Assembly (NCBI RefSeq): GCF_000189635.1
Contig: NW_002476512.1
Location: 1,426,001-1,490,000, forward strand
DNA from: Tetrahymena thermophila SB210
Taxonomy: Eukaryota; Ciliophora; Oligohymenophorea; Hymenostomatida; Tetrahymenidae
Direction: 5' to 3'
Length of the DNA: 64,000 nucleotides
A program made the position numbers and the translations under genes. The notes under the pieces are model-generated. The model made no database searches. It was not told where the DNA came from and saw only the letters and a program-made list of their open reading frames with translations. How positions within the stretch are numbered: position 1 is the first letter of the stretch; each line of letters opens with the position of its first letter. Of this stretch, positions 12,426 through 24,406 are shown piece after piece.

Positions 12426-13100
12426 TTTTTTTAATATAAAAAAAATCCTAATTATAAATTAATTAAAAGAAAAGATGTGTTTTAATATCAAAATAAATTT
12501 TCGAAAAATTTAATCTGTTGATTAATAAATCATTTTTTTGCTAAATAGTTTTAAGTGGCCAACTTTTAAATTAATCATTAATGCACTATTAAAGAAGATA
12601 TAATATTTACAATTAATACTTTTACTGAGCATCATCAAATGATTGCCCAAAATAGATGGAAATTAATCCAATAAATTTAATTTAAAATATACTATTAGAT
12701 TGATATTAATTATTATTTTTAAATTTTTATTTTAAACTATTTATCAAAATAAATACTCACTTGCTTACTTACTTAGCTCAGATTGCTTTTAGTGAATTCT
12801 ATCTAATTTTTGTTAATTTTATATATTTTTTTTATTATTTAATTTAAATTTGATTGCTTTATCATTCCAAATAAATATATTATTTATTATTGTGAATTAT
12901 TTTCATTTAAAATGAATTAATTCAAATGAATATCTTTATTATATTAATAAAAATATTTTAGTTTAAATCTGAATGAGGTTTTATTATCTGTATCTCATCT
13001 CTTGTACCGAAAACATATTTTTATTTTAATCATAATCTTTGGAATCAATATATAAATAAATACATCATATTTTATAATAATTTAATTAGAGGAATGTCTA
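12426..13100. other. intergenic, no feature seen
   Basis: The T run just after the tRNA serves as its pol III terminator. The rest is A+T-rich with no frame of coding character. Confidence 0.55.
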
Positions 13101-13480
13101 TTATAAGTGCTTATTATTTCCTTTTTTAAAATATTCCCACTTTTAAACTGCTCTTTATAACAAATCTGATTATTGAGTTTTTGCACTTTAGGATTTATTT
13201 TGATTCATCATAAAGTGCTTATTAGTTAGTGATGCAGTGCACAATCAAAGTAAACTTTAGATTAAATTTAGTTTTTTGACAATAAAACATGACAAAAAAT
13301 TGAATTTATATCAAAATATTCCCACTTTTAAACTGCTCTTTATAACAAATCTGATTATTGAGTTTTTATACTTTAGGATTTATTTTAATTCATCATAAAG
13401 TGCTTATTATTTCCTTTTTTAAAATATTCACACCTTTAAACTGCTCTTTATAACAAACAAAAAAATCTGATTATTGAGGT
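13101..13480. repeat. short interspersed direct repeats, ~95-125 bp units
   Basis: Two near-identical units and one shortened unit share the core AAATATTCCCACTTTTAAAC, then CTGCTCTTTATAAC, then CTGATTATTGAG, then CATCATAAAGTGCTTATTA. Cores start at about 13128, 13314 and 13421. The third lacks the middle part and carries a small insertion. They lie just downstream of the zinc-finger gene's stop. No terminal inverted repeats or coding capacity are visible. Confidence 0.8.
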
Positions 13481-13559
13481 AAGTGTTTATCATCAATCTT
13501 ACAAGCCTTCATAAAAATTTGAAAAACTTAGCTATATTATGTCCTAATCTAATAACTTT

Positions 13560-14201
13560 TCATATATTTTTTATTTGAATCTTATTTTAAAAATTGGAAT
13601 CATTCTTAGTTGAAAGATCATAGAGCTAAGTTTTCACTTTTTAAATGTCAGTTTTAATCTATTTAGAATTATTATTTTGTATAATTTGAGTTTCTTATAA
13701 AAAATAATTTAATTCTTTAATTACAATATCTTCATTTAATTCAGAAGGTATTTAAATAATTTGTTTGGAGAACAAATAAGAATAAAAATATTTTTCCATA
13801 TTTTCTACAATTTTTTATTCTTCGATATTTATCCAAATAGGTTATAATTTGATATTTACTTTTAAAAGATCCTTTCTAGCATTTTCAATCTTATATTTGT
13901 TTACAATTTCATTTATTGAATTCACAATTTCTTTAAATTTTAATCTTATTTTTTCTTAATTAAGCTATTAAGTATTTTCTACATCTTTTAAAAACAGTTT
14001 TTCTAAAAATTTTTTTTCATAGCGATCAATTTTCCAGCATCTTCCTTCAGGGACTCCTCGATCCAATTAGTTATTTTGAAAGTCTCCTTAGTGTTTACTA
14101 TTTATATGGTTATAAAGAGAAGATAACTCTGTATAGAATTTTCCACACTGACAGCTAAAAAAAGGCAAGACTCTAGTTTGCTTTTTTTTTAAATTTACCA
14201 T
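13560..14201 (-). CDS. single C2H2-type zinc-finger protein (213 aa)
   Basis: Intronless frame of 214 codons including TGA. Residues ~17-37 hold one zinc finger with spacing C-x-C-x12-H-x4-H (CQCGKFYTELSSLYNHINSKH). The first two Cys are separated by one residue instead of the usual two. The rest is a charged, K/E/N/Q-rich helical region with no other motif. The basic start (MVNLKKKQTRVL) and the finger suggest nucleic-acid binding in the nucleus, but no target is evident. It is divergent from the LRR gene starting at 14352, with only 150 bp between the two ATGs. Confidence 0.8.
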
Positions 14202-14351
14202 TTTATTTAATAAAATTAATTAATTAATTAATTAATTTAATTAAATTTTATTAGCTAAAACTTAAACAATTTTTAAAGAAAAAAAAAAGAATATTGTTAG
14301 AATATTTGTAAAAATCCGCTTCAAATAAAAAATTATAAACTTTTAAATTTG
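14202..14351. promoter_or_regulatory. short bidirectional promoter region
   Basis: 150 bp separate the start codons of the divergent zinc-finger and LRR genes, so both promoters must lie here or overlap the leaders. It contains a TTAA-repeat block (about 14216-14246) and A-rich runs. No specific factor site can be named. Inferred from gene layout. Confidence 0.45.
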
Positions 14352-16073
14352 ATGAATTCAAATATTAAATTATATCAATATGAAAATATTCTACATTTAA
14401 ATAATTATCAAAATGCTGACATATAAAATAGTAATAACACCTATTAAAAAGTCAAATTATCCTTAAGGTAAATAAATTCTTTAAAATAGTTCATGAAAAA
14501 TAAACTTATTATTTAATGAAAGAAATACTCCGCTTGTTTAAAATTAATTTTAAAATATTGGAAAGAAGATATCTTTATTACAGAATCTATAAGACTTGGA
14601 GTTAGATTTTGAGTAATTTATTTATTTACAGTTAAAATAAAACACTTTTATTTTTATTCTTTCTTTATTTACAAATAAATACTATATTTAAAATAAAATA
14701 CTTTTAAAAAAAAACTCTTTTTTTAAAAATTCTTTTATTTTTTTCTACTTTTAAACAAAATCATCCAGATTTAAATTAATTTCCTTATGTTTGCTCTCTA
14801 AAATGCATCCAAAAAAATTAATATGTCAATTATTTAAATTATTAGGACGAGTTCTTCTATTAATAGTGAGAGACTTAACATATTGATGGAGTCTGCCTAA
14901 TATTGCTAAAATCTGAGACATTTAAATTTAAATTTATGGTATTTTATTGTTAGATTGTCAAATTAATAAAGAGAATTTATTTGAATAGTAATACGTATAT
15001 CGATGACGAAGGTTTATCAAATATGAGATATAAGATGATTCCATTTTACTATTTAGAAAGCTTTTATTTAAATATTGGGTAAGCTAATAAATTTAAAAAC
15101 GGCTATTTTTTTTAAGTTATATAAGAATTAACTAGATATCAGACATAGCTGCACTTTATATTTCCTAAGGTTTGATTTAGCTCAAAAATCTCAAGAGAGT
15201 TACATTGATTTTAAGGTAGTTGGAAATAGACAAAACATTTATTTGATTAATTATTTTATTTATATAAGCGATACTCAAATAAGAAGACAAGGAATATCTT
15301 TAATATGCTAATCTCTAACATGGCTACAACTTTAAAGCATAGACTTAAATTTTAAGTATTGTTATAAAAATAATCGAAAAGCACTTTTTAACTCAATATT
15401 TATATAAATAAGACAATTGTAGATTAATTCTAATGCGATGTTAGGTCTATTTGAGGGTCTAAGTAATTATTTTTTCCTACAGTAGTTATCAATAAATGTA
15501 GAGTAAATACCAAAAACCATATTAATTTTTTATCTTTTGTTGATTTATTTTAAAGTAATAATAGAATAATTGATAATGACTTAATAATTCTATTCTAAGT
15601 ATTATCAAAACTTCCTCTAATAAAAATTGTTAATCTTAGCGTGATGTATTTAATTTTTCTTTTCTTCAAATAAATGTATTGAAAATTTGTTTCATAGTTA
15701 AAATAAATTGGAAGGACATTTTCTTATTTAATTACCTGATTTATTAACTTTAAGCAAAGTCACAATTTTTAGCTTAGACTTAAGGTAAAATAAATGCTTC
15801 AAAACTAAAAAAATAAAAAAAAATTTTTTTCAAGGTAAAATAGAATTTAAAGTGATATAGCCTCCAATTTTGTATAGAACCTAACAAAGACAAAAGCTAA
15901 AATTTACAAATTTTTGATTGATTTAAGGTAAAAAAAATAATAAAAAGCTTTATTTATTTTAAAACAATTTTTAATAAAGATTAAATTTTGAAGGTGACTT
16001 TTAATAAAATCCAAAAAGAATACAAATACTCAAGAAAATGATAAGGTGTCTAGAATATACTATAAAGGTTTGA
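14352..16073 (+). CDS. leucine-rich repeat protein (339 aa)
   Basis: Eleven exons: 14352-14467, 14523-14612, 14846-14938, 14989-15078, 15126-15215, 15269-15355, 15413-15502, 15556-15645, 15698-15784, 15835-15927 and 15980-16073. They total 340 codons with TGA. Internal exons are 87, 90 or 93 nt, all joined in phase 2, and each encodes one LRR of 29-31 residues (for example TYIDDEGLSNM...LESFYLNI). Repeats are more diverged from each other than in the duplicated pair, so this is an older paralogue. Exon 1 was placed by requiring an ATG, a GTAAAT donor and phase 2. The 233-nt intron after exon 2 could hide one more exon. No kinase or membrane segment. Confidence 0.78.
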
Positions 16074-16139
16074 AATTTAACTTAATTCAATAGATAGATA
16101 GATAATTTGATTTATATAGATCAATGATCTTAAAATAAT

Positions 16140-17850
16140 AATATTATATATATATATTTATGTAATTATTCTTCTTTTTTTAAAATTAACATTCTAAACT
16201 AAAAAATTATTTTAATTAAAAAAAATATTATTTAATATTCTAAAATTATTTTAATTTAAAAAAAATAATTTTCTACATCATTCTAGCATTATAAAAAATA
16301 TTGTAGTCTTTTCTTCTAACTTCTTAGAATATTGTAAAATGATGTAGTCAAATATTCTAACTAAATTCTTAGAATCAGTTTGTTTTTCAAATAATAGGAT
16401 ATATTCTAAATAAAATATTGCAGTTTTATCTTCTAAATTTCTTATTAGAATTTTTAAAATGATGTAAATAGTCTAATATTCTAAATTCTTATAATCAAAT
16501 ATTCAAACAATAGGATATATTCTAAATAAAATATTGCAGCTTTATCTTCTAAACTCTTAGAATGCCATAAAATGATGTAGTCAAATATTCTAAATTCTTA
16601 TAATCAATTATTCAAACAATAGGATATATTCTAAATAAAATATTGTAGTTTTAATTTCTAAATTTATTATTAGAATATTAAAATGATGTAGTCTAATATT
16701 CTAAATTCTAATAATCAATTATTCAAATAATAAGATATACTCAAATTTTGCAGTTTTATCTTTTAAACTCTTAGAATATTCTAAATTATGTTAATTATTA
16801 AAATAATATTAAGTAATTATTCTAAAAATGAATAAAAAAGCATTATCTAAAATCTTAGAATTAATTATTCAAATATTAGGATATATTCTAAATAAAATAT
16901 TGTAGTTTTATCTTTTAAATTGCTCTTAGAATATTTAAAATGATGTAAATAGTCTAATATTCTAAATTCTTATAATCAATTATTCAAACAATAGGATATA
17001 TTCTAAATAAAATATTGTAGTTTTATCTTCTAAATTTATTATTAGAATATTTAAAATGATGTAGTCTAATATTCTAAATTCTAATAATCAATTATTCAAA
17101 TAATAAGATATACTAAAATTTTGCAGTTTTATCTTTTAAACTCTTAGAATATTCTAAATTATGTTTATTATTAAAATAATATTAAGTAAATATTCTAAAA
17201 ATGAATAAAAAAGCATTATCTAAAATCTTAGAATCAATTATTCAAATATTAGGATATATTCTAAATAAAATATTGTAGTTTTATCTTCTAAGTTCTTATT
17301 AGAATATTTAAAATGATGTAAATAGTCTAATATTCTAAATTCTTATAATCAATTATTCAAACAATAGGATATATTCTAAATAAAATATTGTAGTTTTATC
17401 TTCTAAATTTATTATTAGAATATTAAAATGATGTAGTCAAATATTCTAAATTCTAATAATCAATTATTCAAATAATAAGATATACTAAAATTTTGCAGTT
17501 TTATCATTTAAACTCTTAGAATATTCTAAATTATGTTTATTATTAAAATAATATTAAGTAAATATTCTAAAAATGAATAAAAAAGCATTATCTATAATCT
17601 TAGAATAAATTATTCAAATATAATATTGCAAATTATGTTTTATTATTAAAATCATATTAGGTAAATATTCTAAAAATGAATAAACGAGCATTTTCTAGAT
17701 TCTTAGAATCAATTATTCAATTAATAAGATATTTTCTAAAATATTGTGGTTTTATCTTCTAAATTCTTAGAATATTGTAAAATAATGTAGTCTGTCTAAG
17801 CTTCTAAATTCATAGAATAAATATAAATTGAATATATTTTAAATTATTTT
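16140..17850. repeat. complex A+T-rich minisatellite with ~372-bp higher-order unit
   Basis: Basic modules of about 110-125 bp contain GATATATTCTAAATAAAAT, a TTTTATCTTCTAAA segment and TTAGAAT/ATTCTAA inverted words. Modules recur near 16399, 16513, 16622, 16870, 16993, 17252 and 17367. A larger unit ending in GCATTATCTAAAATCTTAGAA repeats with a period of 372-373 bp (landmarks at 16840, 17213 and 17585). Neighbouring higher-order units are nearly identical, which points to recent homogenisation. No coding frame. Confidence 0.88.
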
Positions 17851-18653
17851 AGTTTATAATTTTATTTTTTAATTTTCATTATTTAGTAAGTTTAAAATAT
17901 AAAGACTACATTAAATAAATTTCAATATTTTAATTATGAATATTAAATTTCATAAGTAAAAATAATTTAAATAAATGTATTCTTTTTTTTCGTTTGAATA
18001 CAACCAATCTTTGGTAATTTTATTAAATTATCAGTAATATCAAACAATTTTTAAAATAAATTAGGATATTTCAAACAAATTTTACAATTCTAATATTCTA
18101 AATTTTTATTTTTTAAAATCTAAAAAAAATAAAAACTTTTATCTTCTTTGTATTCAAAGGATATTTAAAAAGCTATTCAACATTCTGAAAATATTTTATA
18201 TTTATAAAAATATATTTTTTATTATGACATACAATAATATCATAGTGAAATTAGAATATTATATTCTAATATTTTGAGATCAATAATAAGGTATTATCTT
18301 ATAAATCAAAATTTTTATAATCATAAACTATAAAAAAATAAATAATATTGAAAATGCATGCACTCTTTTTTATAGTTCACTAAGATGATTTTTAGCTCAA
18401 AATAAAATTTTAACTTTAAACTTTGAATTAACTAATAATTTTTTTAATTTAATCATAAATAAATTATGAACATCTATTTTAAATAAAAAATTAATGATAA
18501 AGAACAAAATTTCTATCAAATTATTGCAGTTAAATTATTTTAATAGCTCCTTGAAAGTTTTCTAATAAATAATTTTAAAATTACTAAAAAATAAAAAATT
18601 TTAACTTAAAAAGTAATGTGAAAAAATATTTATTCTTCAATAATAACAGATCT
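17851..18653. other. intergenic, no feature seen
   Basis: A+T-rich sequence with scattered ATTCTAA words, probably decayed minisatellite modules, leading into the second tRNA gene. Confidence 0.5.
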
Positions 18654-18726
18654 GATTCCTTAGTGTAGTGGTTATCACGTCAGTCTAACACACTGAAGGT
18701 CCCGAGTTCAAACCTCGGAGGAATCA
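18654..18726 (+). tRNA. tRNA-Val (AAC), copy 2
   Basis: All 73 bases are identical to the tRNA at 12353-12425, with the same AAC anticodon, A and B boxes and a following T run. The flanks are not similar beyond a few bases, so the identity reflects selection or gene conversion rather than a large recent duplication. Confidence 0.97.
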
Positions 18727-20056
18727 TTTTTTATTAAATTCAAAAAATTATTAATTTAAATATGATAAAATAAAAATAATTTTGACTAAAAATGAAATAT
18801 TTTATCTAAATATATTTATTTATTATCGCATTTTATTCTAAAATAAATCTAATTTTAATAGCTTATTATGGAAAACAAAATTCTTTATTTTTTCTGCAAT
18901 TAAATATAAGTTAAAACGCTAAACAAAAATCCTTACATACTTTACATTTTATCAATAATAATATATTAAAAAATTTCCTTTTAAATTAAAAAAAATTGTT
19001 AAATTTGTAATTGAGAATAATAAACATTTTATAACAAAAATTCAAAAAAAGAATATTATTCATTTTAAAATCTTAATTATATGCTTACAAGTGTAATTTA
19101 TTTAAAATTTTGTTAGATATTCTAAAAACTTCAAATTGTCTACTTTTGAAATATGAACTAGATAACTAAAAACTTATTTTAATTGATTTTCTATTCATTG
19201 TGTTCATCATTTTTTGTATTGAAATAATTTCTAGAAAAATATTTAAGAAACATTTTAAATAAGAAATAAAATTGCAATTTATAATGAATATCCTATATAA
19301 ATTTTACTTTTATATTTTTTAGAATAGATAAATTTATCTAGTTTATCTTGCTTACGTAAAATTATTTATTACATTTAAATTTTAAATTATATCATTTAAT
19401 AGAAGTTGATTAAATGCCGATCAAGAAAAAGTTCAAATCGTATTTTTAATTTGTTGCCAGAATTTAATAATATTTACTATTTTTTTTACATAAGATCAAA
19501 AAAATTTAAATTAACATAACATTTCCTAATTCACATCAACTGATTTTTTATTGCATATCAGGTGTTTATTTTTTTCTATTTTAGTGTTGATAAGTAAATA
19601 TTTTTAAGGAAATACTATTTCATTCTAGCTAGCTAGATAAATTTTAATAAATACTTGCGATATGACGATTTATTATATCAATTTAGTATTACATCAGTTT
19701 TTGTTCATATACCTATGTGCGTGTTAAAAGTAATAGAGTAATGACACTTATGTGATTATATTGCAAATTTAATTAAAAATATTAATTTTTAATTTGTCTA
19801 TGATTAAAAATTACTCGACAACAAATTTATTTCTAGCTGAAAAATATTCATTCATTGACTTTAAATGCGTACTAAACCTTACATGAATTATCTTGACTCT
19901 TTTAAGTGCAAAAGCTCTATATTTATATAATAAATAATAAATAAATAAAAGCTTTTCAAAAATTAAAAATTTAATCAGAAAGTTAGTAAGCAATCAAGCA
20001 AGCAAGCAAGCACACATTTTCAAATAACAAATAAATACATTTAGATAGTTAATAAA
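18727..20056. other. A+T-rich intergenic region
   Basis: No convincing gene. A reverse-strand TGA-free stretch around 19690-19993 lacks an upstream ATG and coding composition. A short GCAA tandem run (AAGCAAGCAAGCAAGC) lies near 19995-20011. The right end is the promoter of the spartin-like gene. Confidence 0.55.
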
Positions 20057-21221
20057 ATGGAGTAATAACACGAAGTCAAGATTTTAACTGAAATAAAGAA
20101 TGTTAGTTGGTTCCGTTTGGTGGACAACAATAAATAATTACTTTCAAAAGGAGTATTTAAGATCTGCTCTCTTTCAGAATAGAATATATACTATATTAAC
20201 TAAGATGATTTCTATTTCACAATCTAAAAACAAATCCCTTTCATTAGTGTTTAGTTCTAGACTCATAAGACTTACATATTCCCTCACATTGAGAATGGAT
20301 TTAATGCCATTTGTGTTGAATTAGATGAAGAAGTTATAACTCAATTAGATATAATTCTTTCTAATGTAGCCACCTTTCTTACAAAGGATCTATTAGATCA
20401 TCAAGATGAAACATTGAGAAATTCTATCAACACTCACTGTGTTTCTATCTTTGAAACACCCTTGATTGATGATAATTAAACCCTTCACTATATCAAGAAG
20501 GGTGGTGATATTCTTAAGAACGGTTTTGTTTGGCTAGGAAAAGCTGCTGCCACCGGAGTCAATAAAGCTGGAGAATACATTGGTTCTAAAATATCAAGCA
20601 CTAAAAAGGTTGAAGTTTCATAAGAAACAAAGGAAAAATTCTAAAAAATTAAAGATACCACTACTAAAACAGTTAGCATTAGTGCTGGATTTTTATCTGC
20701 TGTCTTGGAGCCAATGGTTGATGCCACCTCTAAATATGTTAAATGTAATTAATAGATTTTAATATTCAATTATTTATGTTGAGTTAGTTATAAAGACTAT
20801 TTAGGAATTTAGAAATTTAGAAAATTATAGAATCAAATTTTCTGTAAAATATCTAAAGAGAATCATCAAAATTATTAATATTTAATACAAATATGTATGT
20901 ATGTATTCAGCAATAATTTATAATTTTAAAATAATAGAAATCAATGAGAAAATAGACAATGGCGACAATGAAACTCTCAAAAAGATTAAGAAGATAGGTG
21001 GAGCCACCTTAGACGCTACAACTGAAGCATTATAAGGGCTAGGAAAAGGTGTTTGCGAAGTAGGTAAATCTCTTGGTGATAACACTCGTAATATAGTAGA
21101 AAAAAAATATGGAGATGATGTAACTAATACATTCTTAGGATAAAATGACGAATAAAAATAAAAAGAATCACAATAAGGCTATACCTAATTGAACTAAACT
21201 GAACACACAAATTTAGAATGA
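20057..21221 (+). CDS. spartin/senescence-domain protein (323 aa)
   Basis: Two exons, 20057-20744 and 20938-21221, joined in phase 1 (Gln codon TAA spans the junction); 324 codons with TGA. Residues 1-~140 form a beta-rich N-terminal domain (EVKILTEIKNVSWFRLV...). Residues ~145-300 resemble the senescence domain of plant ERD7-like proteins and animal spartin: KKGGDILKNGFVWLGKAAATG, then GEYIGSKI, SAGFLSAVLEPM and, after the intron, GGATLDATTEALQGLGKGVC. In those families this Gly/Ala-rich amphipathic region binds or transfers lipids at droplets and membranes. No MIT domain is visible. The function here is inferred from similarity only. Confidence 0.8.
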
Positions 21222-21413
21222 AAATTAAACAATTTCATTGAGAATTTAAATAAATATTGAATCTAATCTATATATAATAATGAATTTTAAATTATTTTGT
21301 TGTTTTATTTTATATCAAATATTCTATTTTACATCATTTAAGTTTTATTCTCTGAGTATCATCTAATTCTTTAATTATTTTTGCTATAAAATAACTTTAT
21401 AAGTTATTTTTTT
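21222..21413. other. short intergenic spacer
   Basis: A+T-rich; separates the spartin-like gene from the next open frame on the same strand. Confidence 0.5.
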
Positions 21414-22256
21414 ATGAATGAAGAATTAAATATCATTTTTTCTTTTCATTATATCTAAGTAAAAATTATTTTCAATTCTTTATTTGCAAGATAAAAGCAT
21501 AAACTTCTTCTCTATTTCAAAGAAGTTTAAGTTAATATTTAAAAATAAACAAAAAAACTTTTTATAATTGGTCCAGTCAAAGCTGATTTGTATTTCATAA
21601 TTTTCAAAAAATAAATACTAATTAAATTAAATAAATTGAATTTTATTGACATTCAAAGCTTATTCTTAAAATTTAAAAATTCTTTCTTTATTTTATTTTT
21701 TAGTGCCTTTCTAATGCTTATGTACGTACTTTATTTAAGCTTGACTGTTACAATCTTTAATGAAAATTTTTTAAGAAGGAATTATCTACTAATAAGGATC
21801 CAATTCATAAAGATGTATGATGAAAATTAAAACTTTTAAAATAATTCCATAAATGATAAAAATTAAATTAATCCTTTTTAAAAGAAATTTACTAATTTAA
21901 ATAATTAAAATGTAAATTTCTAAGCTGACTTACTAAGTTAGCTATAATTTAAATTAATAAGAAATTTAATTTTCTTCAATCAAAAATTAAAATTAAAATA
22001 TTTTTATCCACTTTTTCGTAATGGAATAAAGCTCGAATCCTATTCAAATAACATATAGGGATTATTATCTGTACTAGCAAAATACAGTAATTTCTTAATT
22101 TTAGTTAGAAATAAACATTTTCCTCAATTAGATTCTCAAGATAATTTATTTAAAATAAAATTAGTTTATTAACAGAAAGAAAAATAAGCTAATAAAAGAA
22201 TTAAAATACAAATTAATTATGGAAGAAATGTACTTAAAGTCTTAAATTTTGAATGA
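21414..22256 (+). CDS. hypothetical protein with one membrane span (280 aa)
   Basis: Single TGA-free frame of 281 codons including TGA, starting at ATG and reading many TAA/TAG as Gln. One strongly hydrophobic stretch near residues ~87-111 (FFILFFSAFLMLMYVLYLSL) is a likely transmembrane helix. It is followed by a basic segment and a polar tail whose last ~90 residues look most protein-like (LFRNGIKLESYSNNIQGLL). No family recognised. The first ~60 residues are weak and the true start could lie further downstream. It is convergent with the TPR gene, whose stop is only 80 bp away. Confidence 0.55.
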
Positions 22257-22335
22257 ATCAATGAATAAGTAATTTTAATATATTTTAATAGTCTATATAA
22301 AAGTTTATAATGAATATTTTTATTTATTTATCTAT

Positions 22336-24406
22336 TCATTATTAGTTCTTTAGAGTTAATTTTTCTTAACTATTTCTCTATATCTTGTGTTGTACTGCTT
22401 ATAAATTTTTTTTAACTCTCTCTAGATTTGTAGAAGTAGTTTCTGGTTAATTTTAGAATATTTCTAAGGCTTCTTTTATATACATTTCAGCAAGCTCATA
22501 TTCACGGAGTTCAGAAGTTACAGTGCTAATTTATAATTTAATAATGATAAATATAAAGAGTTCAATAAATTTAAAAAGAGAATATAAAAATACCCTAAAT
22601 TATTGAGAGTTTATGCTACTGAAGGATCTTTTTCTCCTAATACTTTTTTCTATATCTTTAACAGATCTAAGAATAACTATTTTGACTTTTAAAAATTTTT
22701 TGTTCCAAAAACTGATTAAGCATAATTGTTGTGTGTGAGTATCGTGCTTTTGTGCTCTTCACCAAGACAGTCGACTTTTAATTTGAACGATTTTTTGTAA
22801 TCTTCGCAAGATTTAATTACATCAAGCTTAAATCTATAACAATCTCCTCTTTAATTTAAAATGTTAGCACAAGAAAGCTAATCTATTGCTTCAACTCTTC
22901 CTATCTTATTTTCATAAATCTCTATGGCATGGTTTAAGTATTCTATTGCCTCATCATATTATTTTAAGGTGTAATAGCTCATGCCCAAGTTATTATATGT
23001 ATTAGCAATTTATTTTTGGATTTGAACTGAATAGTCATTGTTCTCTTTTTAAGCTTCTAACTTTAGTTTTAACGAGTTTTTAAAGTGGACGATTGCCTCA
23101 TCGATCTGCTTATTTCTTCTATAAGCTTCTCCTAACTAAATTGAAGTTATATTAAAAATGGCTTAATATATTTTGATTTAAATATACTTTAGCTTAATCC
23201 AAAAAGACTTTAATTGCTAAATAAAATTTATAATAATTCAATTGAATTTATTTTATTTACGTTATTAATGCGATTGGCATAAGATGTTTTTAGAGAAGGA
23301 TCGTTTCCATATTCAGGTACTTTTAGCAGCTCTTCAAAAATTTATAAAGAATGCTTGAATTTTTCAATTGCAGTAGGAATATTATTTGAAAAATAATAAA
23401 TAAGTCCTAAAGAGTCAAGAATTTATGATTGGTTTTTATAATCAAGTACGTTTTGAGAGTGTTATATCTCTTTGTATGCCTCCTCAAAGTAAAATATAGC
23501 ATTCTAAAAATCTTTTTCTTCATTGTAGAGATTACCTAAAGTGAGATTAATAAAATAAACAGGGTTCGAGTTAATGAATTTTTGAGTTCCGTCTTTAGAA
23601 TTCCATTCATTCGTTTCTATAATTTCTTTAATATTTAACCTTTTTGTCATCTCATAGGCTGACTTTAATTCTTCTATAGCTTTCTAACGTTGCTTTACAT
23701 TCGTATAAATACTACCAATATAAACTTTGTTTGAGAAAATTAGTTTAATATTATTTTCTTCATCATGTAGTGCCAAGTTTTATGATTTTTGATAAAGCTC
23801 TAATGCTTCATTATAATTTTAATTCAAATAGCAATGCTTAGCTTTATCAGCCACACTTATAGGGTCATTTTCATCATAGTTTTTAGAAATATATGAACTG
23901 TTGCTAGTAAGGCTTGTATTTGATTAATTATTCTAAAGCTATTTAGTTGGTGATTGCAAATTAGATGAAATTTATGGTGCTTTTTCCTAAATGTTACCAG
24001 TATCTGACACAGATTTTGAATTATTTTATGCTATTTGAGATTCTTTTTTTTCTTATTATGGCTTATCAAAATAATCTGAATGAGCATCTTTCTAACTTTC
24101 GTTATTATGCTTAGCTATACTCTCATTAGCACTCTTTCTTGCATTAAAAGATTAATTTCCAACCAAAGTGTTGTTCATCAAAGATGCATTTACTGTAGTA
24201 TTTAAACCTTTAAAAGTTGTTTTTGATAAGTTTGTAGTATTCAAAGGATCGTATCCACCTAACCTTTTCACAACTACTGATATTGTTTTCGGTAAATTAT
24301 CGTGAAATACATCTCTAAGCCAAGCTATGCATTATTCTAAATCATCTTCTTTTGAATTTTTATTCAATTAAAATACTTCAAGAACGCTAGATCCTTATGA
24401 ACTCAT
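22336..24406 (-). CDS. tetratricopeptide repeat protein (625 aa)
   Basis: Three exons on the reverse strand: 24406-23261, 23135-22594 and 22525-22336. They total 626 codons with TGA; joins are phase 0 and phase 2. Residues 1-~210 are low-complexity and Ser/Asn/Gln-rich. From ~215 to the end there are helical repeats of TPR/kinesin-light-chain type, for example ADKAKHCYLNQNYNEALELY, NTYNNLGMSYYTLKQYDEAI and AQTLNNLGTVTSELREYELA. The spacing of NNLG...YxxA matches the 42-residue KLC/NPHP3-like TPR. Probable protein-interaction scaffold; partner unknown. No membrane segment. Confidence 0.85.

Noticed and set aside
13101-13480. Transposon with terminal inverted repeats
   Set aside because: No inverted ends, target-site duplications or coding capacity could be found; only direct repeats are visible.
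16140-17850. Possible CRISPR-like or heat-shock-element array
   Set aside because: Units are long, directly tandem and A+T-rich with no unique spacers, and TTCTTAGAA words lack correct HSE spacing. It is a minisatellite in a eukaryotic genome.
19690-19993. Reverse-strand open frame upstream of the spartin-like gene
   Set aside because: No upstream ATG, low-complexity Phe/Leu/Ile composition and no splice structure; length is within chance when TGA is the only stop.
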